A DNA stretch of 35,223 nucleotides from Brevibacillus sp. (GTDB taxonomy: Bacteria; Bacillota; Bacilli; Brevibacillales; Brevibacillaceae), in the NCBI GenBank assembly GCA_017656235.1, contig JACDOF010000020.1:1-35223 (forward strand). Direction: 5' to 3'. Both the position numbers and the translations under genes were made by a program. How positions within the stretch are numbered: position 1 is the stretch's first letter; each line of letters opens with the position of its first letter. The notes beneath the pieces were generated by a model. It was not told where the DNA came from and made no database searches. It worked only from the letters and a program-made list of their open reading frames with translations. This document shows positions 28,629-35,223 of this stretch, in pieces.

Positions 28629-28685
28629 GGCGAGATGACAGCCATTTGGCCTGCTTCTCAGTCAGGCAAGCCTGTACGGGAAAGG

Positions 28686-28714
28686 TTGCTGTCCCGCTTG
28701 TTCTATGATACAGT
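28686..28714 (+). promoter_or_regulatory. Sigma-A promoter for secG
   Basis: TTGCTG (28686-28691), a 17-bp spacer and TACAGT (28709-28714), 78 bp before the secG start. Confidence 0.5.
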
Positions 28715-28791
28715 AAAAATAATGGTTTTTATGAGTCCGTCACTGTTTTGGATGACAAGACAGCGAAATAATAGCGTTGAGGTGACAAGAG

Positions 28792-29031
28792 ATGGTGTTG
28801 GCTGTCAAAATCCTGCTGGTTATCGCATGTATCGGCTTGATTGCCGTTGTATTGCTTCAATCGGGGAAAAGCGCCGGGCTGGCCGGCTCGATTGGCGGCG
28901 GAGCGGAACAGCTGCTGGGCAAGCAGAAAGCGAGAGGCATCGACGCCGTTCTGAGCAAGTTGACGGTCGTGTTTGCGGTGGCCTTCATGGTATTGGCCAT
29001 CTTGCTTGGATATTTTCTGAAAACCGGTTGA
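28792..29031 (+). CDS. secG: Preprotein translocase subunit SecG
   Basis: A 79-residue membrane protein with two hydrophobic helices (about 2-21 and 55-76) joined by the glycine-rich [22 protein letters not shown] loop characteristic of SecG. It is the accessory subunit of SecYEG and assists SecA cycling. GAGGTGAC precedes the ATG. As in many Firmicutes it lies just upstream of rnr-smpB-ssrA. Confidence 0.96.
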   Translation: MVLAVKILLVIACIGLIAVVLLQSGKSAGLAGSIGGGAEQLLGKQKARGIDAVLSKLTVVFAVAFMVLAILLGYFLKTG

Positions 29032-29042
29032 TTTGCGGGTTG

Positions 29043-29080
29043 AAAAGGGCAGCAGGCAAACGCCACGCTGCCCTTTTTCC
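29043..29080 (+). terminator. Terminator between secG and rnr
   Basis: An 11-bp stem (29043-29053 with 29067-29077), a 13-nt loop and a T run. It separates secG from rnr, which has its own promoter. Confidence 0.85.
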
Positions 29081-29090
29081 TGTTTGAGGT

Positions 29091-29119
29091 TTGCCGCGCA
29101 GGGTTGCAGCAAATACTAT
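29091..29119 (+). promoter_or_regulatory. Sigma-A promoter for rnr
   Basis: TTGCCG (29091-29096), a 17-bp spacer and TACTAT (29114-29119), about 50 bp before rnr. Confidence 0.65.
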
Positions 29120-29167
29120 AAAGAAATAACAGCGCACAGCGCGGAATTGGCAAAAGGAGTCATGATC

Positions 29168-31579
29168 ATGAACGAACAAGACATTCTGTCGTTTATGCGG
29201 GAGCAGGCGTATCACCCGATGACGATACATGAACTGGAAGAAGCTTTTCAGATTGCAAATGCAGACGATTTCAAAGAATTGGTAAAAACGCTAAACAGGC
29301 TGGAAGAGAGGGGGGAAATCGTCCGTACCCGGACCAACCGCTACGGTGTCCCGGAAAAGATGAACCTCATCAGAGGGCGCTTGCAGAGCCACGCCAAGGG
29401 ATTTGGCTTTGTCATTCCGGACAACCCGGAAGAGGGCGATCTATACATACATGCCAACGACATGAACGGCGCCATGCACGGGGACATTGTATTGGCCCGC
29501 GTGGAGAAACAGACAGGCGGCGCCCGGCAGGAAGGCCGGATCATCCGGGTCGTGGAGCGCGGCGTAACGGAAGTGGTCGGCACGTTCCAGGACGAGACCC
29601 ACTATGCCTTCGTGATCCCTGACGACAAACGATTGGGCAAGGATGTGTTCATTCCGAAAGCCGCTTACAATGGCGCGGTAGACGGACACAAAGTGGTGGC
29701 CCGGATTACCCGCTACCCGGACGGTCGTTCCAACCCGGAGGGGGAAATAACAGAAATTCTCGGCCATAAAAACGATCCGGGTGTTGACATCCTGTCGATC
29801 ATCCGCAAGTACGGCCTTCCTGAAGCGTTTCCCGAAGAGGTACTGGCCGAGGCGGAAGCGATACCTGACCAGATATCGGAAGAGGAGATCAGCGGCCGTC
29901 GGGATCTGCGCGAGCGGATGATGGTGACAATAGACGGGGCTGACGCCAAGGATTTGGACGATGCGGTTTCCCTGGAGCGGCTGCCCAACGGCCACTACCT
30001 GTTGGGTGTACACATTGCCGACGTCAGCTACTACGTCACGGAGAATTCGGCACTGGACCAGGAGGCGTATCGCCGCGGCACCAGCGTCTACCTGGTGGAC
30101 CGGGTCATTCCGATGCTGCCGCACCGTCTTTCCAACGGGATTTGCAGTCTCAATCCGAAGGTAGACCGTTTGACCATCACCTGCGACATGGAGTTTGACC
30201 GCGACGCCAATCTTGTTGCATACGACATCTACCTCAGCGTCATCCGCACCAATGAGCGCATGACTTACGCCGATGTGCGCAGCATCCTGGAGGATCGGGA
30301 CGAAGCGCTGATCGAAAAGTACGGTGAACTGGTGCCGATGTTTGAGCTGATGGCCGAACTCTGCCAAAAGCTGCGAAACAAGCGGATGCGCCGCGGGGCG
30401 ATCGACTTTGATTTCCGGGAAGCCAAGATCTACGTCAACGAACAGGGCGAACCGATCGAGATCGGCTTTCGGACCCGCTCCATCGCCGAGCAGATCATCG
30501 AAGAGTTCATGCTGGCTGCCAACGAAACAGTGGCCGAACACTTCCATTGGATGAAAAAACCGTTCATCTACCGCGTCCATGAAGATCCGGATCAGGAGAA
30601 ACTGCAGGCTTTTATGGAGTTCGTCACCACCTTCGGCTACTCCGTGCGCGGCAAGGGAAACATCATCCATCCGCGCGCGCTGCAGCAGCTTCTGGAAAAA
30701 GCAAAAGGGACGCCGGAGGAAGTGATCATCAGCACCGTCCTGCTGCGTTCGATGAAACAGGCCCGCTACGATGCCGAAAGCCTTGGACATTTCGGCTTGG
30801 CCACCGACTTTTACACCCATTTCACCTCGCCCATCCGTCGCTATCCCGACCTGATCGTTCACCGCCTGATTCGCGAGTGGGTAGAGCGCGGAACAATGAG
30901 CGAACAGCGGGAAGCGTATTGGGCGGAAAAACTGCCCGTCATTGCCGATCACGCCTCGCAGCGTGAACGCGTGGCTGTCGACGCCGAACGGGAGACCGAC
31001 GATCTGAAGAAAGCGGAGTACATGGCAGAGCGGATCGGCGAGGAGTTCGAGGGTGTGATTTCCGGCGTCACCTCGTTCGGGATTTTCGTGGAACTGCCCA
31101 ACACGATAGAAGGACTGGTGCATGTCAGTTTCCTGACCGATGATTATTACCACTACCATGAAAAGGCCTATGCGCTGATCGGGGAACGCACCGGGAAACA
31201 ATTCCGCATCGGCGATGTCGTTCAGGTGCGTGTAACCGGCGTGAATGTGGAGGAACGCACGATTGACTTCGAGATCGTCGGAATGAAAAAAAGAGCATCC
31301 CGCCCTGCCAAGTCAGAGCGCGCCGGAGATCCCGATATGCCCGTACGAGGCAAAGGAAAGGCCCCGGCAGCCGCCCAACGGAAGCGGCTCAAGAAAAAAG
31401 CGCGCAAGCGGCTGGCGAGTGCCGCCACGGAGTTTGCCGATGACTACTTTGGCGAAGACTTTCAAGAAGAGCGGCCCACCGGTGCATCCCGGCAAAAAGC
31501 TTTTTGGGAAGCGCTGCTGTCATCCAGGAAAAAGCGGAAAAAATCAGCTGCCCGTGCCGCCAGACGAAGGCGCAAATAG
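29168..31579 (+). CDS. rnr: Ribonuclease R
   Basis: An 803-residue 3'-5' exoribonuclease that degrades structured RNA. Together with tmRNA-SmpB it clears defective mRNAs, which fits its place before smpB-ssrA. An N-terminal winged-helix segment is followed by cold-shock domains. The RNB catalytic domain has [17 protein letters not shown] near 257-273, with its metal-binding aspartates. An S1 domain lies near 625-710, and a lysine-rich C-terminal tail ends in [16 protein letters not shown]. The second ATG (29168) is preferred: AAGGAG is 8 nt away from it but only 2 nt from the ATG at 29162. Confidence 0.97.
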   Translation: MNEQDILSFMREQAYHPMTIHELEEAFQIANADDFKELVKTLNRLEERGEIVRTRTNRYGVPEKMNLIRGRLQSHAKGFGFVIPDNPEEGDLYIHANDMNGAMHGDIVLARVEKQTGGARQEGRIIRVVERGVTEVVGTFQDETHYAFVIPDDKRLGKDVFIPKAAYNGAVDGHKVVARITRYPDGRSNPEGEITEILGHKNDPGVDILSIIRKYGLPEAFPEEVLAEAEAIPDQISEEEISGRRDLRERMMVTIDGADAKDLDDAVSLERLPNGHYLLGVHIADVSYYVTENSALDQEAYRRGTSVYLVDRVIPMLPHRLSNGICSLNPKVDRLTITCDMEFDRDANLVAYDIYLSVIRTNERMTYADVRSILEDRDEALIEKYGELVPMFELMAELCQKLRNKRMRRGAIDFDFREAKIYVNEQGEPIEIGFRTRSIAEQIIEEFMLAANETVAEHFHWMKKPFIYRVHEDPDQEKLQAFMEFVTTFGYSVRGKGNIIHPRALQQLLEKAKGTPEEVIISTVLLRSMKQARYDAESLGHFGLATDFYTHFTSPIRRYPDLIVHRLIREWVERGTMSEQREAYWAEKLPVIADHASQRERVAVDAERETDDLKKAEYMAERIGEEFEGVISGVTSFGIFVELPNTIEGLVHVSFLTDDYYHYHEKAYALIGERTGKQFRIGDVVQVRVTGVNVEERTIDFEIVGMKKRASRPAKSERAGDPDMPVRGKGKAPAAAQRKRLKKKARKRLASAATEFADDYFGEDFQEERPTGASRQKAFWEALLSSRKKRKKSAARAARRRRK

Positions 31580-31660
31580 TGTGCAGGGAAAAGGAGGTTT
31601 TTTCCTAACACTCACACTCACCGGCTCCCGGAACAGGGCGATGGATGAGCTCATCATCCC

Positions 31661-31689
31661 TTGCGCAAAACAGTATTTTTTGCTACACT
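31661..31689 (+). promoter_or_regulatory. Sigma-A promoter for smpB
   Basis: TTGCGC (31661-31666), a 17-bp spacer and TACACT (31684-31689) with a TGC extended -10, 35 bp before the smpB start. Confidence 0.7.
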
Positions 31690-31723
31690 ATCTGTTACGA
31701 TTCCGGCAAGTGAGGTGAGCTTG

Positions 31724-32197
31724 ATGTCCAACGGAAAAGCCGGCACCAAGACAGTCGCACAAAACCGCAAGGCCAGACATGACTATCATATTGAGGACGT
31801 ATACGAAGCGGGCATTGCCCTGACCGGCACGGAGATCAAGTCAGTGCGGGCCGGACGCATACAACTGAAAGACAGCTTCGCTCGCGTGGAAAATGGGGAG
31901 GTGCTGCTGCACAACGTGCACATCAGCCCCTATGAGCAGGGGAACCGCTACAACCACGAACCGGAGCGGACGCGCAAGCTGCTGCTTCACCGCAACGAAA
32001 TCCTCAAACTGCACGGGCTGACCCGGGAAAAGGGCTACGCCCTCGTTCCGCTCAGCGTCTACCTGAAAGGCGGCTGGGCCAAGGTGGAGCTGGCGCTGGC
32101 CAAAGGGAAGAAGATTTACGACAAGCGTGAGGATATGAAGAAGCGGGATGCACAGCGTGAAGTAGAGCGCGCCCTGCGCGAGCGGCAGAAGCGATAA
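31724..32197 (+). CDS. smpB: SsrA-binding protein SmpB
   Basis: A 157-residue tmRNA partner that binds the tRNA-like domain and brings it to stalled ribosomes. It has the N-terminal [19 protein letters not shown], the [11 protein letters not shown] segment and the basic C-terminal tail with [14 protein letters not shown], which occupies the mRNA channel. GAGGTGAG precedes the ATG. It lies 284 bp upstream of ssrA; the interval contains a probable separate small RNA. Confidence 0.98.
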   Translation: MSNGKAGTKTVAQNRKARHDYHIEDVYEAGIALTGTEIKSVRAGRIQLKDSFARVENGEVLLHNVHISPYEQGNRYNHEPERTRKLLLHRNEILKLHGLTREKGYALVPLSVYLKGGWAKVELALAKGKKIYDKREDMKKRDAQREVERALRERQKR

Positions 32198-32211
32198 GCT
32201 GTCGGATGAGA

Positions 32212-32226
32212 ATGGAAACGCTGGCG
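32212..32226 (+). promoter_or_regulatory. Possible cre (CcpA) site
   Basis: The sequence from 32212 to 32226 (ATGGAAACGCTGGCG) fits WTGNAANCGNWNNCW except for its last base. It ends 11 bp upstream of the -35 of the next promoter, a position compatible with activation. Weak evidence. Confidence 0.25.
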
Positions 32227-32237
32227 GGAAGCTTACA

Positions 32238-32266
32238 TTGATTTTGCTATACGCCCGTGATATATT
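32238..32266 (+). promoter_or_regulatory. Strong sigma-A promoter between smpB and ssrA
   Basis: TTGATT (32238-32243), a 17-bp spacer and TATATT (32261-32266) with a TGA extended -10. It is one of the best promoters in the window. No protein gene follows, so it must drive an RNA. Confidence 0.8.
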
Positions 32267-32272
32267 GTAAGT

Positions 32273-32421
32273 ACTACCTCACCAGAGTACCCAGCTGAAT
32301 GATGTGAGGTAGTGGGAAGTATCATAGCAGGAGCAGTTGTTGTGTGCAAACCTTTCATGACCTTAGACGTTATGCTCCTCTGGACGGCTGCCGTTTGACC
32401 GAACGCCGTCCAGGTTTTTTC
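32273..32421 (+). ncRNA. Candidate small RNA, about 150 nt
   Basis: The segment starts at the expected initiation point of the promoter at 32238-32266 and ends in an intrinsic terminator. It folds into a 5' hairpin of 9-10 bp (CTACCTCAC 32274-32282 with GTGAGGTAG 32304-32312). A second stem, AGGAGCA (32329-32335) with TGCTCCT (32373-32379), encloses a 37-nt single-stranded loop containing pyrimidine-rich CCTTTCATGACC. The terminator stem (32380-32413) ends in six T. No open frame is credible. It does not resemble 6S, SRP, RNase P or any riboswitch that I know. An alternative is that it is a leader of pre-tmRNA. Confidence 0.6.
32380..32421 (+). terminator. Terminator of the candidate small RNA
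   Basis: Perfect 9-bp stem CTGGACGGC (32380-32388) with GCCGTCCAG (32405-32413), followed by G and six T. Confidence 0.88.
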
Positions 32422-32453
32422 TCCACGTGTACGACCAGGTAACGTGGATTTTT
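32422..32453 (+). terminator. Second tandem terminator before ssrA
   Basis: TCCACGT (32422-32428) pairs with ACGTGGA (32442-32448), followed by TTTTT. It leaves only about 28 bp before the tmRNA 5' end. Confidence 0.65.
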
Positions 32454-32481
32454 GTGTCATTTGGCTGTTTTTTATCAACAT

Positions 32482-32838
32482 GGGGGCGTTCTGGATTCGA
32501 CGGGAATGGTTGAGCATAAGAAGCGAGCCGGGGGGCTGCGGACCCCGTCATCAACGCGGAAAGCCATAACTGGCAACAAACAACTTTCTCTCGCTGCCTA
32601 ATTAACCAGCGAGGCTCTACCACTCCATTGCCCGCGTGGCGTGCGTAGGGCTCACTACTAGCGGGCTGCGCCGGCGGCCTCCGCCTGGGGCCAAAGGAAG
32701 AAGACCAATCAGGCTAGGGTAGCGGCTGGCGTGTCGTTCCGCAGGCCGCTAACCGAAACGCAATAGAACGACTGCGCTCGGAGATGCTTATGTGGTCGCC
32801 GTTTTCGGACGGGGGTTCGAATCCCCCCGCCTCCACCA
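32482..32838 (+). ncRNA. ssrA: Transfer-messenger RNA (tmRNA)
   Basis: A 357-nt tmRNA. The 5' GGGGGCG pairs with 3' CGCCTCC, and the tRNA-like ends include the GGATTCGACGGG segment and the T-arm GGGGGTTCGAATCCCCC. CCA is encoded. The tag reading frame starts at GGC (32572) after ATAACT and runs to TAA (32599-32601): G-N-K-Q-L-S-L-A-A, so with the charged alanine the tag is AGNKQLSLAA. The C-terminal LAA is the degradation signal for ClpXP. I find no good promoter immediately upstream, so its transcription start is unclear. Confidence 0.97.
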
Positions 32839-32850
32839 ATATCATGAGAG

Positions 32851-32877
32851 AGAGTACCGCATGAGGTGCTCTTTTTG
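32851..32877 (+). terminator. Terminator of ssrA
   Basis: AGAGTACC (32851-32858) pairs with GGTGCTCT (32865-32872), one G-T pair, 6-nt loop, then a run of T. Confidence 0.8.
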
Positions 32878-33045
32878 TGTTTTTACGTGAGTTTTGTGGG
32901 GTTCGTGGAGGTGTCAAAGCGTTGGTATGTCTGAGTTTGTTGGACGTGCTGGTTATGAATAGCGAGAGTGTCTCTCATGATGTACATTTTCTGTCACAAC
33001 CGATATGAGAGATAAACCTAACAAAATAATTTTTTCTTGAAGTGG

Positions 33046-33074
33046 TTTACAAATTTTTGCCAACGTGTTAGATT
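33046..33074 (+). promoter_or_regulatory. Sigma-A-type promoter of the RT module
   Basis: TTTACA (33046-33051), a 17-bp spacer and TAGATT (33069-33074). Transcription would start near 33081, about 165 nt before the RT gene. Confidence 0.65.
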
Positions 33075-33080
33075 GAATAT

Positions 33081-33230
33081 TAAGTCATTAGGTGACGAAC
33101 GGAGGTTATATCTACCGGACGTATATCCGGGTATGGTGAGTAGCCTATTTCTCTCATGGCTATTCCAAAGAGAGAACTTACTTTTACTTATAGCTTCCGT
33201 GAAAGGTCTTGCCTTTAGGCAAGATCTTTT
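33081..33230 (+). ncRNA. Candidate structured RNA upstream of the reverse transcriptase
   Basis: A transcript from the promoter at 33046 would begin here and contain three hairpins. The first is TACCGGA with TCCGGGTA around 33113-33133. The second is TTCTCTC (33149-33155) with GAGAGAA (33170-33176), 7 bp perfect, with an alternative TAGCC/GGCTA pairing. The third is a 12-bp stem (33202-33213 with 33218-33229) with a TTTA loop that ends in T residues like a terminator, five bases before the RT ribosome binding site. No open frame here has a ribosome binding site at proper distance. It could be the RT's template or cofactor RNA, or simply a regulatory 5' leader. Confidence 0.5.
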
Positions 33231-33247
33231 GTTATAGGGGGGTTAGT

Positions 33248-34750
33248 ATGTTAAAGGAAGAGTTAACTAATCATATTAAGATGATTGCAGAAAGAAAGGC
33301 TAGCGAGTACCACTTGTATCACAATAATATTGAGCTTATTTATCAACGAAATAAAAGAAGGGTTAGGAACCCCACAAGAAAAGAAATCATTGTCCCCGAT
33401 TATTGGAAGGTAGATAAGAAACATAATCCTTTCTATGTTCTTAAACACCTTAACCAAATTAGTAACTCTATTTTTAACAAACTTGTGGATGGTACATATG
33501 AACCTTTCGAACCTCATTTGAAGTATATCCAGAAGAAAAATAGTACAAAGACTAGGCCAATTCAAATTTTTCAAATACCAGATGAGGCGGTCTCTAATTA
33601 TTTCTATAATAGGTTGCTTGGAAAAAATAAACATCGTTTTAGTTCATTTTCTTATGCCTATAGAAATGACAGGAATGTACATTATGCCATTCAAGATATC
33701 GCAATTGACATTAAAACTAGCCCTAGAATGTTTGTAGCCGAATTTGACTTTCGTGATTTTTTTGGTTCTATTCAGCATGAATATCTTTTCAAGCAGTTTG
33801 ATGAAAATGGCTTTTTAATAAGCGAATTTGAAAGAAGTATAATTAAGTCTTTCCTGAAACATTTTCCTAAAGGTATACCTCAGGGTACTTCATTATCATT
33901 ATTCTTAGCCAATATGGTATGTTGGAAATTGGATAAACAACTTGAGAAGGAAGGGTTAAGGTTTGCAAGGTATGCTGATGATACCATTATTTGGTCTGAG
34001 GAGTACTCTAAAATATGCAAAGCCTTTGAAATTATTCAAGGATTCTCCAGAGAAACCGGGGTGGAAATAAATCTACACAAATCTGACGGTATTAGCCTTT
34101 TATCAAAAGAAGGAATGCCCTCCGAGTTTAGCTCATATAAAACCTCTATAGATTTTTTAGGGTATTCACTTTCAGGTGATAATGTAAGTATAAAAAATGC
34201 ATCAGTCAACAAAATAAAAAGAGAAATCAGTTATATTTTATATCGGAATTTAATTCAACCACTTAGAGGGACAAAGTTACAATCGGTTACTATACCTAAC
34301 AATAACATGGACACAGATTTTGTTACGGCTATAATGCAAATAAGAAGATATTTATATGGAAACCTTAGCGAGCATATGCTAAAAAGCTATCTCAATGGTT
34401 CATACAAGCGTTTAAACTTTAAGGGGATAATGAGTTTTTATCCTCTAATTGATGACATTGATCAGATGAAATATTTAGATAGGTGGCTTATTTCTACCAT
34501 TCTAAATGCCCTTAAGAAAAGAAATAGGTTGCTAATTAGGCATGGTCATAACTGTTCTAATCAATTCCCGTTCAACCTAACTCATAAGGATATTCTTGAA
34601 AGATGTAAACAAATGAGAATTCATGGAAAGAAAGGGCTAATAGAGATACCTAGCTTCCTAAGGATTTTCAGAGCAATTCAAAAGCAAGTTATTATAAAAG
34701 GGATTGAGAAAACTATGCATCCAAAATCAAATGAATATGATTATGAGTAA
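33248..34750 (+). CDS. Reverse transcriptase, probable defence-associated (DRT/UG type)
   Basis: A 500-residue stand-alone reverse transcriptase. N-terminal residues 1-95 are helical and basic. The finger motif is KTRPIQIF (101-108). Motif A is EFDFRDFF (165-172), motif B GIPQGTSLSLFLAN (209-222), the catalytic YADD is at 242-245, motif D is GVEINLHKSD (271-280) and motif E is IDFLGYSL (301-308). Residues 330-500 form a mainly helical extension of unknown type, with no HNH, En or nitrilase domain and no maturase that I recognise. AGGGGGG (33236-33242) sets the ATG at 33248. The gene is AT-rich (19 G+C in 33841-33900) beside a GC-rich core, lies after ssrA and follows a structured RNA. That suggests an acquired anti-phage RT; the class is not assignable by eye. 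Confidence 0.85.
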   Translation: MLKEELTNHIKMIAERKASEYHLYHNNIELIYQRNKRRVRNPTRKEIIVPDYWKVDKKHNPFYVLKHLNQISNSIFNKLVDGTYEPFEPHLKYIQKKNSTKTRPIQIFQIPDEAVSNYFYNRLLGKNKHRFSSFSYAYRNDRNVHYAIQDIAIDIKTSPRMFVAEFDFRDFFGSIQHEYLFKQFDENGFLISEFERSIIKSFLKHFPKGIPQGTSLSLFLANMVCWKLDKQLEKEGLRFARYADDTIIWSEEYSKICKAFEIIQGFSRETGVEINLHKSDGISLLSKEGMPSEFSSYKTSIDFLGYSLSGDNVSIKNASVNKIKREISYILYRNLIQPLRGTKLQSVTIPNNNMDTDFVTAIMQIRRYLYGNLSEHMLKSYLNGSYKRLNFKGIMSFYPLIDDIDQMKYLDRWLISTILNALKKRNRLLIRHGHNCSNQFPFNLTHKDILERCKQMRIHGKKGLIEIPSFLRIFRAIQKQVIIKGIEKTMHPKSNEYDYE

Positions 34751-34947
34751 ATTGTTCTTTGTTATTGTAAAGTTCAGCTTATGATTGGGAAAATGAATAA
34801 CACGGAGAGATATTGATTAGACCTTCAAGATTTTTCCTATTATGATTGAATGGATTGGGCGTGGAATTGGAAATTTGAACTCGCTCCAGCTCCGCACCTG
34901 GCGATCACCGTAATAAATGTGAAAAAACGCAGAATAATAAGGCGTTC

Positions 34948-34985
34948 TGGTAATAAGCCTCTATGTACCGGACGCCTTTTCATTT
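34948..34985 (+). terminator. Intrinsic terminator downstream of the RT gene
   Basis: AAGGCGTTCTGG pairs with CCGGACGCCTT (about 11 bp, one bulge) around a 17-nt loop, followed by TTTC. It is about 200 bp after the RT stop; the 34751-34947 interval shows no gene. Confidence 0.65.
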
Positions 34986-35116
34986 CATATATCCGTCTTT
35001 TCGGGAATTTGGTACATAGAATCTGAATCGAAATCTAAAAAAGTTTTCAGAACGAGGAACTCGATCACACCGATCACGGTTGCGGAAAAGACGCATCCTA
35101 ATAAAATACCCTTCAT
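34985..35116 (-). CDS. Possible small membrane protein, 43 aa
   Basis: A 43-residue open frame on the minus strand. It starts MKGILLGCVFSATVIG, a hydrophobic segment with a lipobox-like LLGC, and has a second hydrophobic patch and an acidic tail ending PEKTDI. No ribosome binding site is visible, and the start may not be correct. It could be a small membrane protein or the end of a longer broken gene. Unrecognised. Confidence 0.3.
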   Translation of the reverse strand: MKGILLGCVFSATVIGVIEFLVLKTFLDFDSDSMYQIPEKTDI

Positions 35117-35132
35117 CAGCTTGTTTGTACAG

Positions 35133-35219
35133 TTAAGCTTCTTTCCGAACAGTCAACTTAGACTCAAATTCCAATTCTGATAGATAATTGGTAATTGTTT
35201 CGATGGGGCGTTTTCCCAT
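35133..35219 (-). CDS. Possible small protein or gene fragment, 28 aa
   Basis: A minus-strand open frame that starts at the window edge with MGKRPIETITNYLSELEFES and stops at 35133, 17 bp before the next small open frame. The composition looks like coding sequence (amphipathic helix), but the real start and upstream context lie outside the window. The two frames might be pieces of one frameshifted gene or two overlapping small genes. Unrecognised. Confidence 0.25.
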   Translation of the reverse strand: MGKRPIETITNYLSELEFESKLTVRKEA

Positions 35220-35223
35220 GTTA

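Larger units (their letters stand above)
32844..33157. repeat. Four ATGAGAGA motifs in alternating orientation
   Basis: The octamer ATGAGAGA occurs at 32844-32851 (+), 32971-32978 (-), 33005-33012 (+) and 33150-33157 (-). The first two are part of an 11-bp inverted pair (ATCATGAGAGA 32841-32851 and its complement 32971-32981). The copies flank the tmRNA terminator and the RT promoter. They could be recombinase arm sites or operators. Apart from these, 32878-33045 holds no gene. Confidence 0.5.

Noticed and set aside
28686-28709. TATGAT at 28704 as the secG -10
   Set aside because: Only 12 bp from TTGCTG; TACAGT at 28709 gives the correct 17-bp spacing.
31587-31605. Hairpin after rnr as a terminator
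   Set aside because: Only a 6-bp A/T-rich stem with no T run after it; not convincing.
33037-33237. A 66-residue frame (TTG start) and a nested ATG frame at 33133 upstream of the RT
   Set aside because: The TTG frame begins upstream of and spans the promoter. For the ATG at 33133 the only GGAGG (33101-33105) is 27 bases away. The segment is better read as a structured RNA.
34860-34915. Degenerate copy of the ssrA 3' end as a right attachment site
   Set aside because: TTTGAAC...GCTCCGCACC only loosely resembles TTCGAAT...GCCTCCACC; too many mismatches and shifts to support an att repeat.
32839-34950. Group II intron or retron around the RT
   Set aside because: No domain V-like hairpin or intron boundary is seen downstream of the RT, no HNH or maturase domain is recognisable, and the leader lacks an obvious msr/msd inverted-repeat layout with a conserved branching G that I could identify. 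A retron is not fully excluded.

Overview
The window reads as the chromosome of a moderately GC-rich, endospore-forming Firmicute, most likely Brevibacillus or a close relative in Paenibacillaceae. The evidence is the yvcD-trxB-rapZ-yvcK-whiA-crh block, an H-type small acid-soluble spore protein gene, a CtsR operator at clpP, a CggR-controlled gapA-pgk-tpiA-gpmI-eno operon, and secG-rnr-smpB-ssrA. The genus is an inference. Nearly everything up to the tmRNA gene is conserved core genome. The last ~2.3 kb, downstream of ssrA, is visibly AT-rich and looks acquired.

Layout. 1-511: a perfect DnaA box at the edge, then tRNA-Asp, -Phe, -Lys, -Gly and a terminator. 512-1065: no gene, but one copy of an interspersed repeat whose second copy lies at 13450-13521. 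1066-7134: TPR protein, thioredoxin reductase, RapZ, YvcK, WhiA and Crh. 7328-8342: PilZ protein, a small hypothetical gene and sspH. 8363-11772 (minus strand): clpP under a CtsR operator, then a bactofilin-like membrane protein, a zinc-binding anti-sigma factor, an ECF sigma factor with its own ECF-type promoter, and a 78-residue protein next to a cluster of DnaA-box-like sites. 12041-13987: a tiny membrane protein, a nitroreductase, a DUF3817 protein and tRNA-Arg(CCG). 14171-20532: a sigma-54 module with rpoN, a glutaredoxin-like gene, a PAS/AAA+ sigma-54 activator, three spaced inverted repeats (probable enhancers), a terminator, a perfect -24/-12 promoter, and the target operon (CitMHS transporter plus a split AtuA-family enzyme). 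20571-28039: CggR promoter and operator, and the lower-glycolysis operon. 28085-32197: cytochrome c, secG, rnr, smpB. 32238-32421: a probable unannotated small RNA. 32482-32838: tmRNA.

The most interesting part is 32839-34750. Directly after the tmRNA 3' end, a frequent integration site for islands, there is an AT-rich segment. It has its own sigma-A-type promoter, a structured ~150-nt leader ending in a 12-bp hairpin, and a 500-residue reverse transcriptase with intact catalytic motifs (YADD). It carries no group II intron maturase or endonuclease signature that I can see. The promoter - structured RNA - RT layout resembles defence-associated RT (DRT/UG) systems that use an upstream non-coding RNA. 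I cannot assign it to a described DRT class. It is the best candidate here for a new system.

Other points worth attention are the GAFTNA variant of the normally invariant GAFTGA loop in the sigma-54 activator, the enhancer array, the sRNA between smpB and ssrA, and the DnaA-box cluster at 11810-11946.
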